Assembly (NCBI GenBank): GCA_036939755.1
Contig: JALLAZ010000524.1
Coordinates: 1-14,414 of the forward strand
Reading direction: 5' to 3'
Origin: Stephanodiscus triporus
Lineage: Eukaryota; Bacillariophyta; Thalassiosirophyceae; Thalassiosirales; Thalassiosiraceae
DNA length: 14,414 bases
Shown here: in pieces, positions 1 through 7,316 of the stretch
Layout of the letters: every line of letters begins with the position of its first letter
Position numbering within the stretch: position 1 is the first letter of the stretch
Made by a program: the position numbers and the translations under genes
The notes under the pieces: model-generated
Databases searched by the model: none
Seen by the model: the letters and a program-made list of their open reading frames with translations, nothing else
What the model was told of the DNA's origin: nothing

Positions 1-1621
1 TGAGACTTGTCATGTTGCCGATGGAATTGGGGATAAGGTACTCCAATTGATTGTCCGCCAACAGCAATTCCTCCAACGTTGACATGTCGCCGATTTCGGC
101 GACTATCGATCCGGAGATGTCGTTCGAGGTGAGGTTGAGCGACTCGAGGCGATGCATCCCCGCGACTTCGGGACCGAGCGCGCCTACGAGTCCGTTGTCG
201 CTCAGATCCAATACCTCCAGGTACGGCAGCGTCCTGTACAGCTCGTCGGGGATCGGACCGCGCATGTTATTCCTGCGAAGCTCGACGCGAGAAACGTATC
301 CATCGTCGTCGCGCGCGTCATCGTGCGATGCGCCGCCGTCGCCCCCCCCCTCGCGTCGGGCGCACGTGACGCCCTCCCAGCCGCATACGCCCGAAGAGGA
401 GAGCCAATTCACGTGGCGGAACCAACCGTTCGGATCTCTTGCCGCCCGGATGGACCCCCCCTCGACGTCATCGTCGTCCCCTTCGCGATCGACGTCGCCG
501 TCGTCGGCGGCGGCGGCGGCAACGTATCCGACGTCTCCTAATTCGTCATCGCCTCTCGGACCAACTCCGTCGCCCCTCCCCCCCTCGCCTCGCGCATCGA
601 CGACGATGTCGGGCGCGCGCCGCTCGTGCGGCCCGTTCCCGGTCGTGCAAAACCAAAGCACCGCCAGCCCGTACCGCTGTTCCAGGTACGCGCTCTCGGG
701 ATCCAATCGCCGTGGATCGTCGCGAGCGATCCAGACCAAGGCGGCGCGCTGCGCCGAGTTTTCGTCCAGGAAAGCCTCGTACCGCGACGCGCCCCGTTCG
801 ATCAGCGCGTGTCGAACGCGATCGTATCGAACCCCGTCGATTGGCCCATCGGCGGTCGCCATCGCGTTCCCGTCGTCCGCGGCGGAGGCGGATACGGATC
901 CGTCGGCGCCACCCCCTCCCATCGGAGTGTCGCCGCGCGCGCCGTCGCCCTCGTCGCCGCCCTCGGCTCCGGCGGGCGGCGAGGGGAGGCGGCGACGGTA
1001 CGCCGCCGCCATCGCCATCCCCGCGACGATCGTCGCCGCGATCGCGCACGCCAACGACGCATACTGGCATCTCGAGCGGTAGCGACGACGACGACTACGA
1101 CTACGACTTCGCCCATCCGTCGTCGAGGACGAGAAATCGTCGTCGGTCGGCGGTGGTGGCAGGCCGTCGTACGCCGTCCCCCCCCGCGGTGCGACGATGG
1201 GTCCGCGCACGTCCCTCGACGGGGAGCATCGCGACGATCCGGAGGCGTCGATCCACGAGACGTCGTCGTCGTCGTCGTCGTCGATCCACGAGAAGACGTC
1301 GGGGCGGGACGACGACGACGACGACGACGGCGGCGCGCAGTATCGGAGCTCGTGCATCCTCGGGAGGTTGGACGCGGAGGTCGCGCTCCTCGCGGAGGAG
1401 GAGGAGGAGGAGGAGGAGGAGGGGACGATGTCATCGACGGCCGCGCGGGGGGTCGAGGTCGTCCGACCGTTCCGGCCCTCGAACGTGATCATCCCCTCCT
1501 CCGCCCCCGCGAAGCCCCCGTCGAGGCCGCGGGCGGCCTCCTCCATCCTGCGCATGGCCAGGAGGCGAAGCTGTCGACGTCGCTGTTGCTTCTCGGAGTT
1601 CTCGAAGGATTGGGCGAGCAT
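1..1621 (-). CDS. Membrane-anchored leucine-rich-repeat protein, 3' part off the left edge
   Basis: Read on the minus strand, a frame open from the ATG at 1621 to the window edge gives 540 residues with no stop. It is the first in-frame ATG after an in-frame stop (1772-1774). Order: a basic N-terminus (MLAQSFENSEKQQRRR); Ser and Asp homopolymers; one hydrophobic helix at about 188-207 (ASLACAIAATIVAGMAMAAA) followed by RRR; a helical stretch AQRAALVWIA (290-299) and AVLWFCTTGNG (about 320-330); the LRR N-cap motif CGWEGVTC (C413 and C420); then plant-type LRRs from about 440 (LRRNNMRGPIPDEL, LDLSDNGLVGALG, LNLTSNDISGSI, LLLADNQLEYLIP). The family is LRR receptor-like proteins with an N-terminal membrane anchor, typical of diatoms; the LRRs probably face outside or the lumen. 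Ligand unknown. Whether a further C-terminal domain follows cannot be seen. Very G+C-rich, with codon repeats. Confidence 0.85.
   Translation of the reverse strand, partial: MLAQSFENSEKQQRRRQLRLLAMRRMEEAARGLDGGFAGAEEGMITFEGRNGRTTSTPRAAVDDIVPSSSSSSSSSARSATSASNLPRMHELRYCAPPSSSSSSSRPDVFSWIDDDDDDDVSWIDASGSSRCSPSRDVRGPIVAPRGGTAYDGLPPPPTDDDFSSSTTDGRSRSRSRRRRYRSRCQYASLACAIAATIVAGMAMAAAYRRRLPSPPAGAEGGDEGDGARGDTPMGGGGADGSVSASAADDGNAMATADGPIDGVRYDRVRHALIERGASRYEAFLDENSAQRAALVWIARDDPRRLDPESAYLEQRYGLAVLWFCTTGNGPHERRAPDIVVDARGEGGRGDGVGPRGDDELGDVGYVAAAAADDGDVDREGDDDDVEGGSIRAARDPNGWFRHVNWLSSSGVCGWEGVTCARREGGGDGGASHDDARDDDGYVSRVELRRNNMRGPIPDELYRTLPYLEVLDLSDNGLVGALGPEVAGMHRLESLNLTSNDISGSIVAEIGDMSTLEELLLADNQLEYLIPNSIGNMTSL
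1262..1420. repeat. Cluster of coding trinucleotide repeats (GTC, GAC, GGA)
   Basis: Three pure or near-pure triplet runs lie inside the LRR gene: GTC from 1262 to 1282, GAC around 1308-1328 and GGA from 1394 to 1420. In the minus-strand frame they encode a run of Asp and two runs of Ser in the predicted cytosolic N-terminal region. They are slippage-prone and probably length-variable between strains, without disturbing the frame because the unit is three bases. Confidence 0.9.
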
Positions 1622-2133
1622 GACGAATATGAAAAAAATTGTGATCAACGGCGTGTATGTGGCGCAGCCGTCTCCAGCTTTTATGGCTAGGGTCGCAGGG
1701 CTGTTCTGTGGTGAGCAATCAGAGCTGTGAGAGACACTGGGACTGTCACGAAAAAGTCTTGTCGTTATTTTTCATTTTATTATTTTGTGTCATTCAGTCG
1801 GTCGTATGCGATGGTACGATACAATATCTTACATAGAGTAGGTACTTACCATACGTGTGACTCGAATCAAGCTTTCGAATATAAAATTGGGGGCCGCCCC
1901 CCCGCCCCCTTTCCTCCCAAATCTAAAGCACGAACCAAGCAATACACGATACGACCTCACGACAGTCTTGCCTCGTCAAGATCCAGCCGTCGCATAAAAT
2001 TAATACGCTACGAACCAAGCAAGCACGAACCAAGCAATCCTCGCACACAGCACTCTTGCCTCGTCAACGTGAGCACGAGACCCCCCGACGGGAGGGAGAA
2101 AGTGGAGAGACCCCCTCCCCCCGACGCCACAGC
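1622..2133. promoter_or_regulatory. Divergent intergenic region (bidirectional promoter)
   Basis: The 512 bases between the start codons of the minus-strand LRR gene and the plus-strand DEP gene must hold both promoters and 5' UTRs. An ATATAAAAT motif at 1879-1887 and an A+T-rich ATAAAATTAATA stretch at 1994-2005 are the best TATA-like candidates for the plus-strand gene; a T-rich stretch at 1765-1790 lies upstream of the LRR gene. The region contains a degenerate ~90-bp duplication (separate entry). No RNA gene or extra ORF with protein-like composition is seen. Confidence 0.45.
1928..2067 (+). repeat. Degenerate tandem duplication of about 90 bp with three ACGAACCAAGCAA copies
   Basis: The 16-mer GCACGAACCAAGCAAT occurs at 1928-1943 and again at 2023-2038, and its 13-base core ACGAACCAAGCAA also at 2010-2022. 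A second block, TCTTGCCTCGTCAA, occurs at 1966-1979 and 2054-2067. The two blocks keep the same order and similar spacing (38 and 31 bases), so the arrangement is a diverged tandem duplication with one extra short copy. It ends 66 bases before the DEP gene ATG, in its promoter or 5' UTR. Confidence 0.85.
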
Positions 2134-4058
2134 ATGACCACGACGAAGACAACGGTCGACGACTGCGACCGCGCCGATCGACTCGATCTTTGCATTCCCT
2201 CGAGCGCGCGTTCCTCCCCGGACGACCCCCCCCACCCCACGCGCCTCGACGTACGGGAGGCCGTCGCCCTCGCTCGAGAGATACGCGACGACCTCCGCCC
2301 GCGCACGAAGGACAGGAAGTGGCGTTTGAAATCCTATCGCGATTGCTTCAAGGCCTCGCACGCGATCTCGTGGGCGCTCGAGAATGTCGACCCCGAGGAA
2401 GCCGTCGCGGTGGATCGACTCAATCGGCTGATCGATTACGGGCTCCTAACTCACGTGGTCGACCCCGCGAAGAAAATTCGAGTGGGAGAAACCAGGACGC
2501 TGTATTTCAGGATCGCGTCGGACGAGGTCTTGGACGGGGCGATGGCGCGAGATGCGGATTCGTCTCCGTGCTCTGGGAGAGTATCGCCTCTCGTTGCTGG
2601 GAAATTCGGAGGTGATATAAGATGTGCCGGAGATGCCGCCGATGTTGTTGCAATTCAGAAGCAATTGATCGATCTCGATCGTATCTTGCAACAGACCGTC
2701 AAACAGTTGAATCATACCCGTGGAAAGTTGAATGTGATGCATCAGGAGATGCTCGGTCTAATTACGCATCAAATATCTGCTTTCGTCATGATTTTTCTCA
2801 TGTACATCAACGCAATTTTCGTGTTGTCACTATCCGGGGTGGTGGGTTGGTTCACTGCCGTAGCATTTGTCTTCACGATGATCGTGTCCACACGATGCGG
2901 TTGGAGATGCATTACCTTGTGGAATTATCTAGACAGTAGGGATATGCTCATAGAGACGATCGTCGTTGACAATGAAGACGGCCCCGAGCAAGAAATTTTC
3001 ACCGATGACAACTCCTACAATGTAGACCCAACCAGACCACGCTCAATTAGAGCCGCGATATCGATGTCATTAAAAATGGCAACCGCGGCAGGCTTAAACT
3101 CTTTTAAAAGGTTGCCAAGCAGACACGACAAATCAATCGTATTGATGCGGGATGAACGCTCTCTCCCTAACGTGGAAAATTGGAAACATCGACCAATACT
3201 AATATGTGCAAATACTACCGCCGTCCCTGATTTGATAACCGCTGACGACGGAACTCTTCCGCTGGGGGTTCCATTCAAATTCTCGTCCGCCTTGTTCGAG
3301 GGAACTTGCTTAATCCGCGTCAAGGGTTCGAGAAGTGATGCACCCGAAGACGATGCGAAATATTTCTCGGGTCGAAAGAGAATCTTCCAAAGCATTATTC
3401 AGGGTCGCTTCAAAGAAGAAGTAAAAGTATCAGACGTGATGACTGGACATGAGTTTGCACGCCCACTGAAGAATTTGCCTCATCCGATTATATTGAAAAC
3501 TGCGACAAATATTCTCAGCAGGATATCGCCGGGAACGAGTATAGCTGTTCATACGGACCAACCACACATCAAAGCAACCTTAATGGAGACAACTCAGATA
3601 TTTAGGGGCGACCAGCCCGGAAATGAACCGGATATCGCATGCCATCGCATCCAGGAAGACTCCTCAGTTTTTGGAGGCGCATTTGCGAAAGAAAATATTA
3701 CATCATCTCGTCGAAAGCGCATATTTTCTAATCCTGCAAAGTGCCACGACTATACTTTCGATACAGAAACTGTGTATACTTTCGAGTTTTACCAAAATGC
3801 GTTCGACAGTCAGACGTACTCGCTGGATCTTGGCTTTGCAAAAATTTCTTGCGTAACTATATTCGACGGACAGCCCATCCAATGGCTTGGGAAGATGAGA
3901 GATGGAAGGTATCTTTGGGTGAGTATCATAATCTCAAGAAATAACAGTTTTGCCATTTGAGTATTCGCTTGATTATCAGTCTTACAAGGCTTGTCTCCTT
4001 TTTGCAGTCATTCCAAATATGGCACGAGAACTTGCTATCCAAGGATAGTAGGAAATGA
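2134..4058 (+). CDS. DEP-domain, two-helix membrane protein with DUF1769 domain (two exons)
   Basis: Join 2134-3918 and 4008-4058, 611 aa. A DEP domain covers about residues 45-127 (RKWRLKSYRDCF, ISWALENV, LIDYGLLTHVVD, LYFRI). A heptad-like segment (170-205) leads into two adjacent hydrophobic helices at about 214-233 and 235-254, followed by CGWRC. The C-terminal region (about 385-611) matches remembered DUF1769 (PF08588) landmarks: RKRIFQSIIQGRFKE, TGHEFARPLKNLP, YTFDTETVYTFEFYQNAFD, YSLDLGFAKI, DGQPIQWLGKMRDGRYLW. Splicing at 3918/4008 continues this with SFQIWHENLLSKDSRK and stop, which fits the family far better than read-through into the intron. DEP domains target membranes or signalling partners; DUF1769 has no established activity. 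The start is the first ATG in the frame; the frame stays open upstream, but only with non-ATG codons. Composition drops from G+C-rich to balanced near 2560-2600. Confidence 0.8.
3919..4007 (+). other. Spliceosomal intron, 89 bp, phase 0
   Basis: The donor TGG|GTGAGT follows the last base of a Trp codon, and the acceptor is a pyrimidine-rich run ending TTTTTGCAG|TCA at 4007. Removal joins RYLW to SFQIWHENLL in frame, extending the DUF1769 homology. Read-through would instead add VSIIISRNNSFAI and stop at 3960. Confidence 0.85.
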
Positions 4059-4386
4059 TATTTTGACATCGATAAACTGTTCCAGCACCATTATTTTTGT
4101 CGATCGATGTTTCATGGCCTTTCACGGCAATACAGCCATTCCTAATACCACACTGTGTAGTGGGGTATCATTTCCAACGGCGGCGACCATTATCGATTTG
4201 GTAAAAAAGGATGGCTGAGAATGGGGGAACTCTTCTTAGTTCCTGCACTAGAATTATTGTGCCAGCACAAAGAATCATTGTGCCGGCTCAATATTTTCGG
4301 TTCCCGGCACAGGGTCAAACGAATTGGAGTATTACTATTTTCGTCCCACGTGTTGTGACATGAAGGGGTGTTACATATATTAGTCT
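4059..4386. other. Convergent intergenic spacer with 3' UTRs and hairpins
   Basis: This 328-base gap separates the stops of the DEP/DUF1769 gene (plus) and DPH2 (minus), so it contains both 3' ends. It holds a 24-base hairpin at 4145-4168 (ten-base arms with one A-G mismatch, loop GTGT), a tandem 21-base repeat (4251-4291) and a second hairpin with seven-base arms at 4280-4286 and 4304-4310. No canonical AATAAA stands out on either strand, and no ORF with recognisable content is present. Confidence 0.5.
4251..4291 (+). repeat. Two tandem copies of a 20-base unit
   Basis: GAATTATTGTGCCAGCACAA at 4251-4270 is followed, after one A, by GAATCATTGTGCCGGCTCAA at 4272-4291, a match at 17 of 20 positions. 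The second copy overlaps the left arm of the hairpin GTGCCGG (4280-4286) with CCGGCAC (4304-4310). Confidence 0.85.
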
Positions 4387-6780
4387 CTAAGGGTTCTCTC
4401 CATAATCAGACGCTATCCCAACCATTCCCAATACAGCTGCCTTGACCTCCGTCTCACCAACTTTCGCTTCGAGTCCTCTGTATTCCCTTTTCTTCAAAAA
4501 CTCTGCTGCCTCGCTTCGATATTCGATAAGTCGGCCTTGGCCAGGGAGGGCCTTTAGATGATGTATTGATGAGCAAGACATGATCGCATTTTGATTTGAA
4601 GTATCAACTGCTTTTGATTGTTCATACTTTCCGGAGATCATAGAAAAGAATGGCTCGTCTGCGTTAAAGTTGTTTCTTTCATCGTCATCACATTTTTCGG
4701 CTTTATTCAACTTGAGCATGTCTTTGTGATTGCCATAGGAGGCACTGTCGTCGTCATCACCATGAAATTCATCCTTCGCTACAATACCATCTGCCTCGTT
4801 CCAACGTATCAAATCACCGAAGTCACAAGAATACCTGCCATCCCATTCTCTAAATCCCAAAGCAACATCCAATTCTAATGGTGTAAGAACCGGGACACAC
4901 ATCGCTTCCCTCTCCATTTTCCAAAAATTAGCAACACTTTCTCCGCACGCAATCAATACATAGCAATCTATTTCGGCAAAGTTTGATAACTTATGACCAG
5001 CTGTGGATAGTTTTCCAACTGAAAATGTGTATGCTGTGCGCCCCGTCGATTGAATACGATGACGGGTTAAGGATAGCAGACGTCGGAAGGAGTACGATTG
5101 GGAGGATGTTCCAATAAGGATAGCGATAGTTGTCGCAAGCTTGGCCTTGTTAAGGAGGAAGTACCGCCGACGGAGCAAACGCGAAAGAACAGTTGATGGA
5201 GTTGTGACATTTGTAAGGGACATGGGTGAATTTAGAACGTCTGCATTGAGACGACGAGTAATCGGCGAGTAGGAAAAAATAAACTTTGGGCCATCGGGTG
5301 CATTGCAACGCAACAGGATGAGCAATAGACGAGTGCATTCATTGCCTTCGTGTGAATCAATATCCATGTCATCCCCGATGTAAAGAAGAGTGTATTGTCT
5401 TAGATCCAGATCGTCTGGAATTTCGATACCACCAATTGTTCGTGGTATGTATTGTTTGTCGAGATCATGTTGGTGGTCTATTGTTTCCGTGTCATTCGCG
5501 TTCGTATTAGGTATGCCACAATTGGCAGTAATGGGATCAGTACAGCAAGATGAGGCATCTTTGCCACAGCACGATTGACTTGATTGTTCACAGTCACTCC
5601 TCGAACCACAGTGGCCCTTTAGAGTATGAGGTACATCATTTGAAACAGTCGCAGTGCAAGCATTAGAAGCACAATCTCCTCCACCACAGTTGCCATCACT
5701 TCCACAGCCTTCTCTTTTCCGCGGCTCGAATCTTCTATCAGTCAACTGCTGTTTTGGTATCGAGCCCAAGACAACTTGAAACTGCTCCTCCGCCTTCTCA
5801 AACTCCAATTTTAACGAATTCATCGCATGATGATATCTTACATCATACAATAGTAGCAACTTTCTGTGTTTTTTTTCATGACTGTTACTGTTCTCCATGC
5901 TCATTGATTTCGCCAATAATATTTCCCCCGCCTCCACCTTCCCATGACACTCATTCGATACCAACTGCACACATTCTTTCCAGATTGTAACATCACCACT
6001 CTCATCGTATGCATCGCCGCCATCAGGAACTCCTCGTGAAACGCCAAAGGCATAAACCACTGGAACTGATTCTGTAGGGGCTAGGCAAGCGTATCCGTAA
6101 TGCACAATCACATTGGCATTTAAATGATTGGCCGATACCTCATCGGGACAGCATGATGGACTCGCATCACCTAAAATGAATACCAGTGGATTTCGGTGTG
6201 CAAGGTGTTCCTCGATGAGCAACTGAGAATCATGAGAGTCGTGTAACGCTAATTGGTTAAACCTTCTTACTGCTGAAGAGGTAGCTTCCATGACGAGAGA
6301 AGATTCCATAAGTTTTTCGTTGTACGCAATTGCTATCGCGTCTTCCAATAGCCATGATACAGTTGGTGCATCGGATAGCAAATCATCTGGAAATTGGAGT
6401 GCGATGCGACACAGGAAGCCATCATCCTCCTCATCGTTGCTGTTCGTATTTGTTGCACCTACGACTCTGCGTTCATTTGCATTATTCGCGACCTTACCGT
6501 CGTCCATGGCATCGTGTGGTGCTTCGCCATTATCACTGTCGTTTCGACGACAGAGAGGCCTAATTTGTCTCAGCAATCGACCGCGGGACGTCGTCTCGGA
6601 CCAGTCCAATTTCTCAACCACATCCTTCGCAACCCGGTCGATTTCATAATACACCCGAACGGGAACCGCACCGCGTGCCGATGGGTTTGATGTTCGTTGA
6701 TTATCGTGGTTGGATGGAGTCGTAGCATCTTGCATGATGATGCGACTACCATCATCGAAAATAATTCTCGGAGGACTCAT
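4387..6780 (-). CDS. DPH2: Diphthamide biosynthesis protein 2, enlarged
   Basis: A single 797-aa open frame. DPH2 pairs with the radical-SAM-like DPH1 to transfer the 3-amino-3-carboxypropyl group of SAM to a histidine of eEF2 in the cytosol, the first step of diphthamide synthesis. Landmarks: IALQFPDDLL (126-135), FILGDASPSCCPDEVSANHL (201-220, C210-C211), VIVHYGYACLAPT (224-236), VVYAFG (241-246), then ATTIAILIGTSSQSY (549-563), FSVGKLSTAGHKLSNFAEID (586-605), VLIACGES (608-615, C612), CVPVLTPLELDVAL (628-641) and the C-terminal KKREYRGLE. C210/C211 and C612 align by context with the cluster-binding Cys positions of Dph2. Known Dph2 proteins are about 490-530 aa; extra length lies in a 71-120 linker, a Cys-rich insert (359-421) and an acidic 665-730 loop. 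The start is the only sensible ATG; no intron is needed. Composition is near-balanced. Confidence 0.93.
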   Translation of the reverse strand: MSPPRIIFDDGSRIIMQDATTPSNHDNQRTSNPSARGAVPVRVYYEIDRVAKDVVEKLDWSETTSRGRLLRQIRPLCRRNDSDNGEAPHDAMDDGKVANNANERRVVGATNTNSNDEEDDGFLCRIALQFPDDLLSDAPTVSWLLEDAIAIAYNEKLMESSLVMEATSSAVRRFNQLALHDSHDSQLLIEEHLAHRNPLVFILGDASPSCCPDEVSANHLNANVIVHYGYACLAPTESVPVVYAFGVSRGVPDGGDAYDESGDVTIWKECVQLVSNECHGKVEAGEILLAKSMSMENSNSHEKKHRKLLLLYDVRYHHAMNSLKLEFEKAEEQFQVVLGSIPKQQLTDRRFEPRKREGCGSDGNCGGGDCASNACTATVSNDVPHTLKGHCGSRSDCEQSSQSCCGKDASSCCTDPITANCGIPNTNANDTETIDHQHDLDKQYIPRTIGGIEIPDDLDLRQYTLLYIGDDMDIDSHEGNECTRLLLILLRCNAPDGPKFIFSYSPITRRLNADVLNSPMSLTNVTTPSTVLSRLLRRRYFLLNKAKLATTIAILIGTSSQSYSFRRLLSLTRHRIQSTGRTAYTFSVGKLSTAGHKLSNFAEIDCYVLIACGESVANFWKMEREAMCVPVLTPLELDVALGFREWDGRYSCDFGDLIRWNEADGIVAKDEFHGDDDDSASYGNHKDMLKLNKAEKCDDDERNNFNADEPFFSMISGKYEQSKAVDTSNQNAIMSCSSIHHLKALPGQGRLIEYRSEAAEFLKKREYRGLEAKVGETEVKAAVLGMVGIASDYGENP

Positions 6781-6985
6781 TATTAAGGGGAGATTTCAGT
6801 TTCCAGGTCCATATCTTCCCGAGGGAGGGGTGTACGGCCTGCGTGGTTGGTTCTGAAGAGTTTTTTTTGGTGGTGTGGCGGACGACGAGGAGTAATTCGT
6901 GAATGGCGGGAGTGGGACAACCTGGCGGGGCGCCCCGTGTCTTTGTGACAGCTTGTGACGGAACGATGTTATGACACAAGATACA
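6781..6985 (-). promoter_or_regulatory. DPH2 upstream region, interrupted by the transposon beyond 6986
   Basis: These 205 bases lie between the DPH2 start codon and the left terminal repeat of the piggyBac-like element, so they hold the DPH2 5' UTR and what remains of its proximal promoter. On the plus strand there is an eight-T run near 6861-6869 (poly-A on the DPH2 coding strand). No clear TATA box is seen. Confidence 0.4.
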
Positions 6986-7002
6986 TGGGTTCCCTGTCGG
7001 GC
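6986..7002 (+). repeat. Left terminal inverted repeat of the piggyBac-like element
   Basis: TGGGTTCCCTGTCGGGC, identical over 17 bases to the reverse complement of 9635-9651. The inner CCCTGTCGGGC begins with CCC, as piggyBac termini usually do, but the four preceding bases are GGTT, not TTAA. Confidence 0.9.
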
Positions 7003-7004
7003 GG

Positions 7005-7039
7005 CATGAATTCGTGGTTTGACCATGAATTCACGGTTT
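7005..7039 (+). repeat. Subterminal direct repeats, left end
   Basis: CATGAATTCGTGGTTT (7005-7020) and CATGAATTCACGGTTT (7024-7039) differ at two positions and lie 2 bp inside the left terminal repeat. The same CATGAATTC core, as part of an 18-bp palindrome, lies just inside the right terminal repeat. Paired subterminal sites of this type are candidate transposase-binding sites. Confidence 0.75.
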
Positions 7040-7316
7040 GTTCGATGGGGTCGATCTCGGCGAATATCATGAATTATATGGGAAAATTGATGACGGCCAT
7101 GTCGGTCATGGTGTTGGGGAGTGGTATAACCGCGCCGTTCGGAATTCATCGGTGGGGCGCTCGTGGGTATCAATCCGCGCATCGACGATCGGGCATATCA
7201 TGATTGTGGCGTCGTGTCAAAAAAAAAAAAGAAAAGTCTATTCCCCCCCCTACGGTAGGAATTCGTAAGTACTATACCAGGAAATCGGCGAGCCACAAAA
7301 AAGAACGACCACAACA
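7040..7316 (+). promoter_or_regulatory. Transposase promoter and leader inside the element
   Basis: The 277 bases between the left subterminal repeats and the transposase ATG must contain its promoter. Visible are a short inverted repeat CCATG-TCGGT-CATGG near 7098-7112, a long A run near 7219-7230 and a favourable start context (CAACAATGG). No second ORF with family resemblance is seen. Confidence 0.4.

Noticed and set aside
1262..1420. Short regular repeats as a CRISPR array
   Set aside because: They are pure trinucleotide runs in a coding frame of a eukaryotic gene, without spacers.
51..1690. Long plus-strand open frames opposite the left LRR gene
   Set aside because: They translate to Arg/Pro/Ser-rich sequence without domains. 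The minus frame shows LRR, LRR N-cap and a membrane helix, so the plus frames are by-products of high G+C.
2056..2133. Extension of the DEP protein upstream of the ATG at 2134
   Set aside because: The extra in-frame codons start at TTG and lie in the duplicated leader sequence; ATG 2134 precedes the conserved part, and no in-frame ATG lies further upstream in that open stretch.
3919..3960. Read-through C-terminus of the DUF1769 protein
   Set aside because: It adds VSIIISRNNSFAI, unlike the family, whereas a consensus GTGAGT donor and TTTGCAG acceptor give the expected SFQIWHE ending.
6796..7182. Minus-strand 128-codon frame upstream of DPH2
   Set aside because: It runs through the transposon left repeat into the DPH2 leader and has no recognisable domain.
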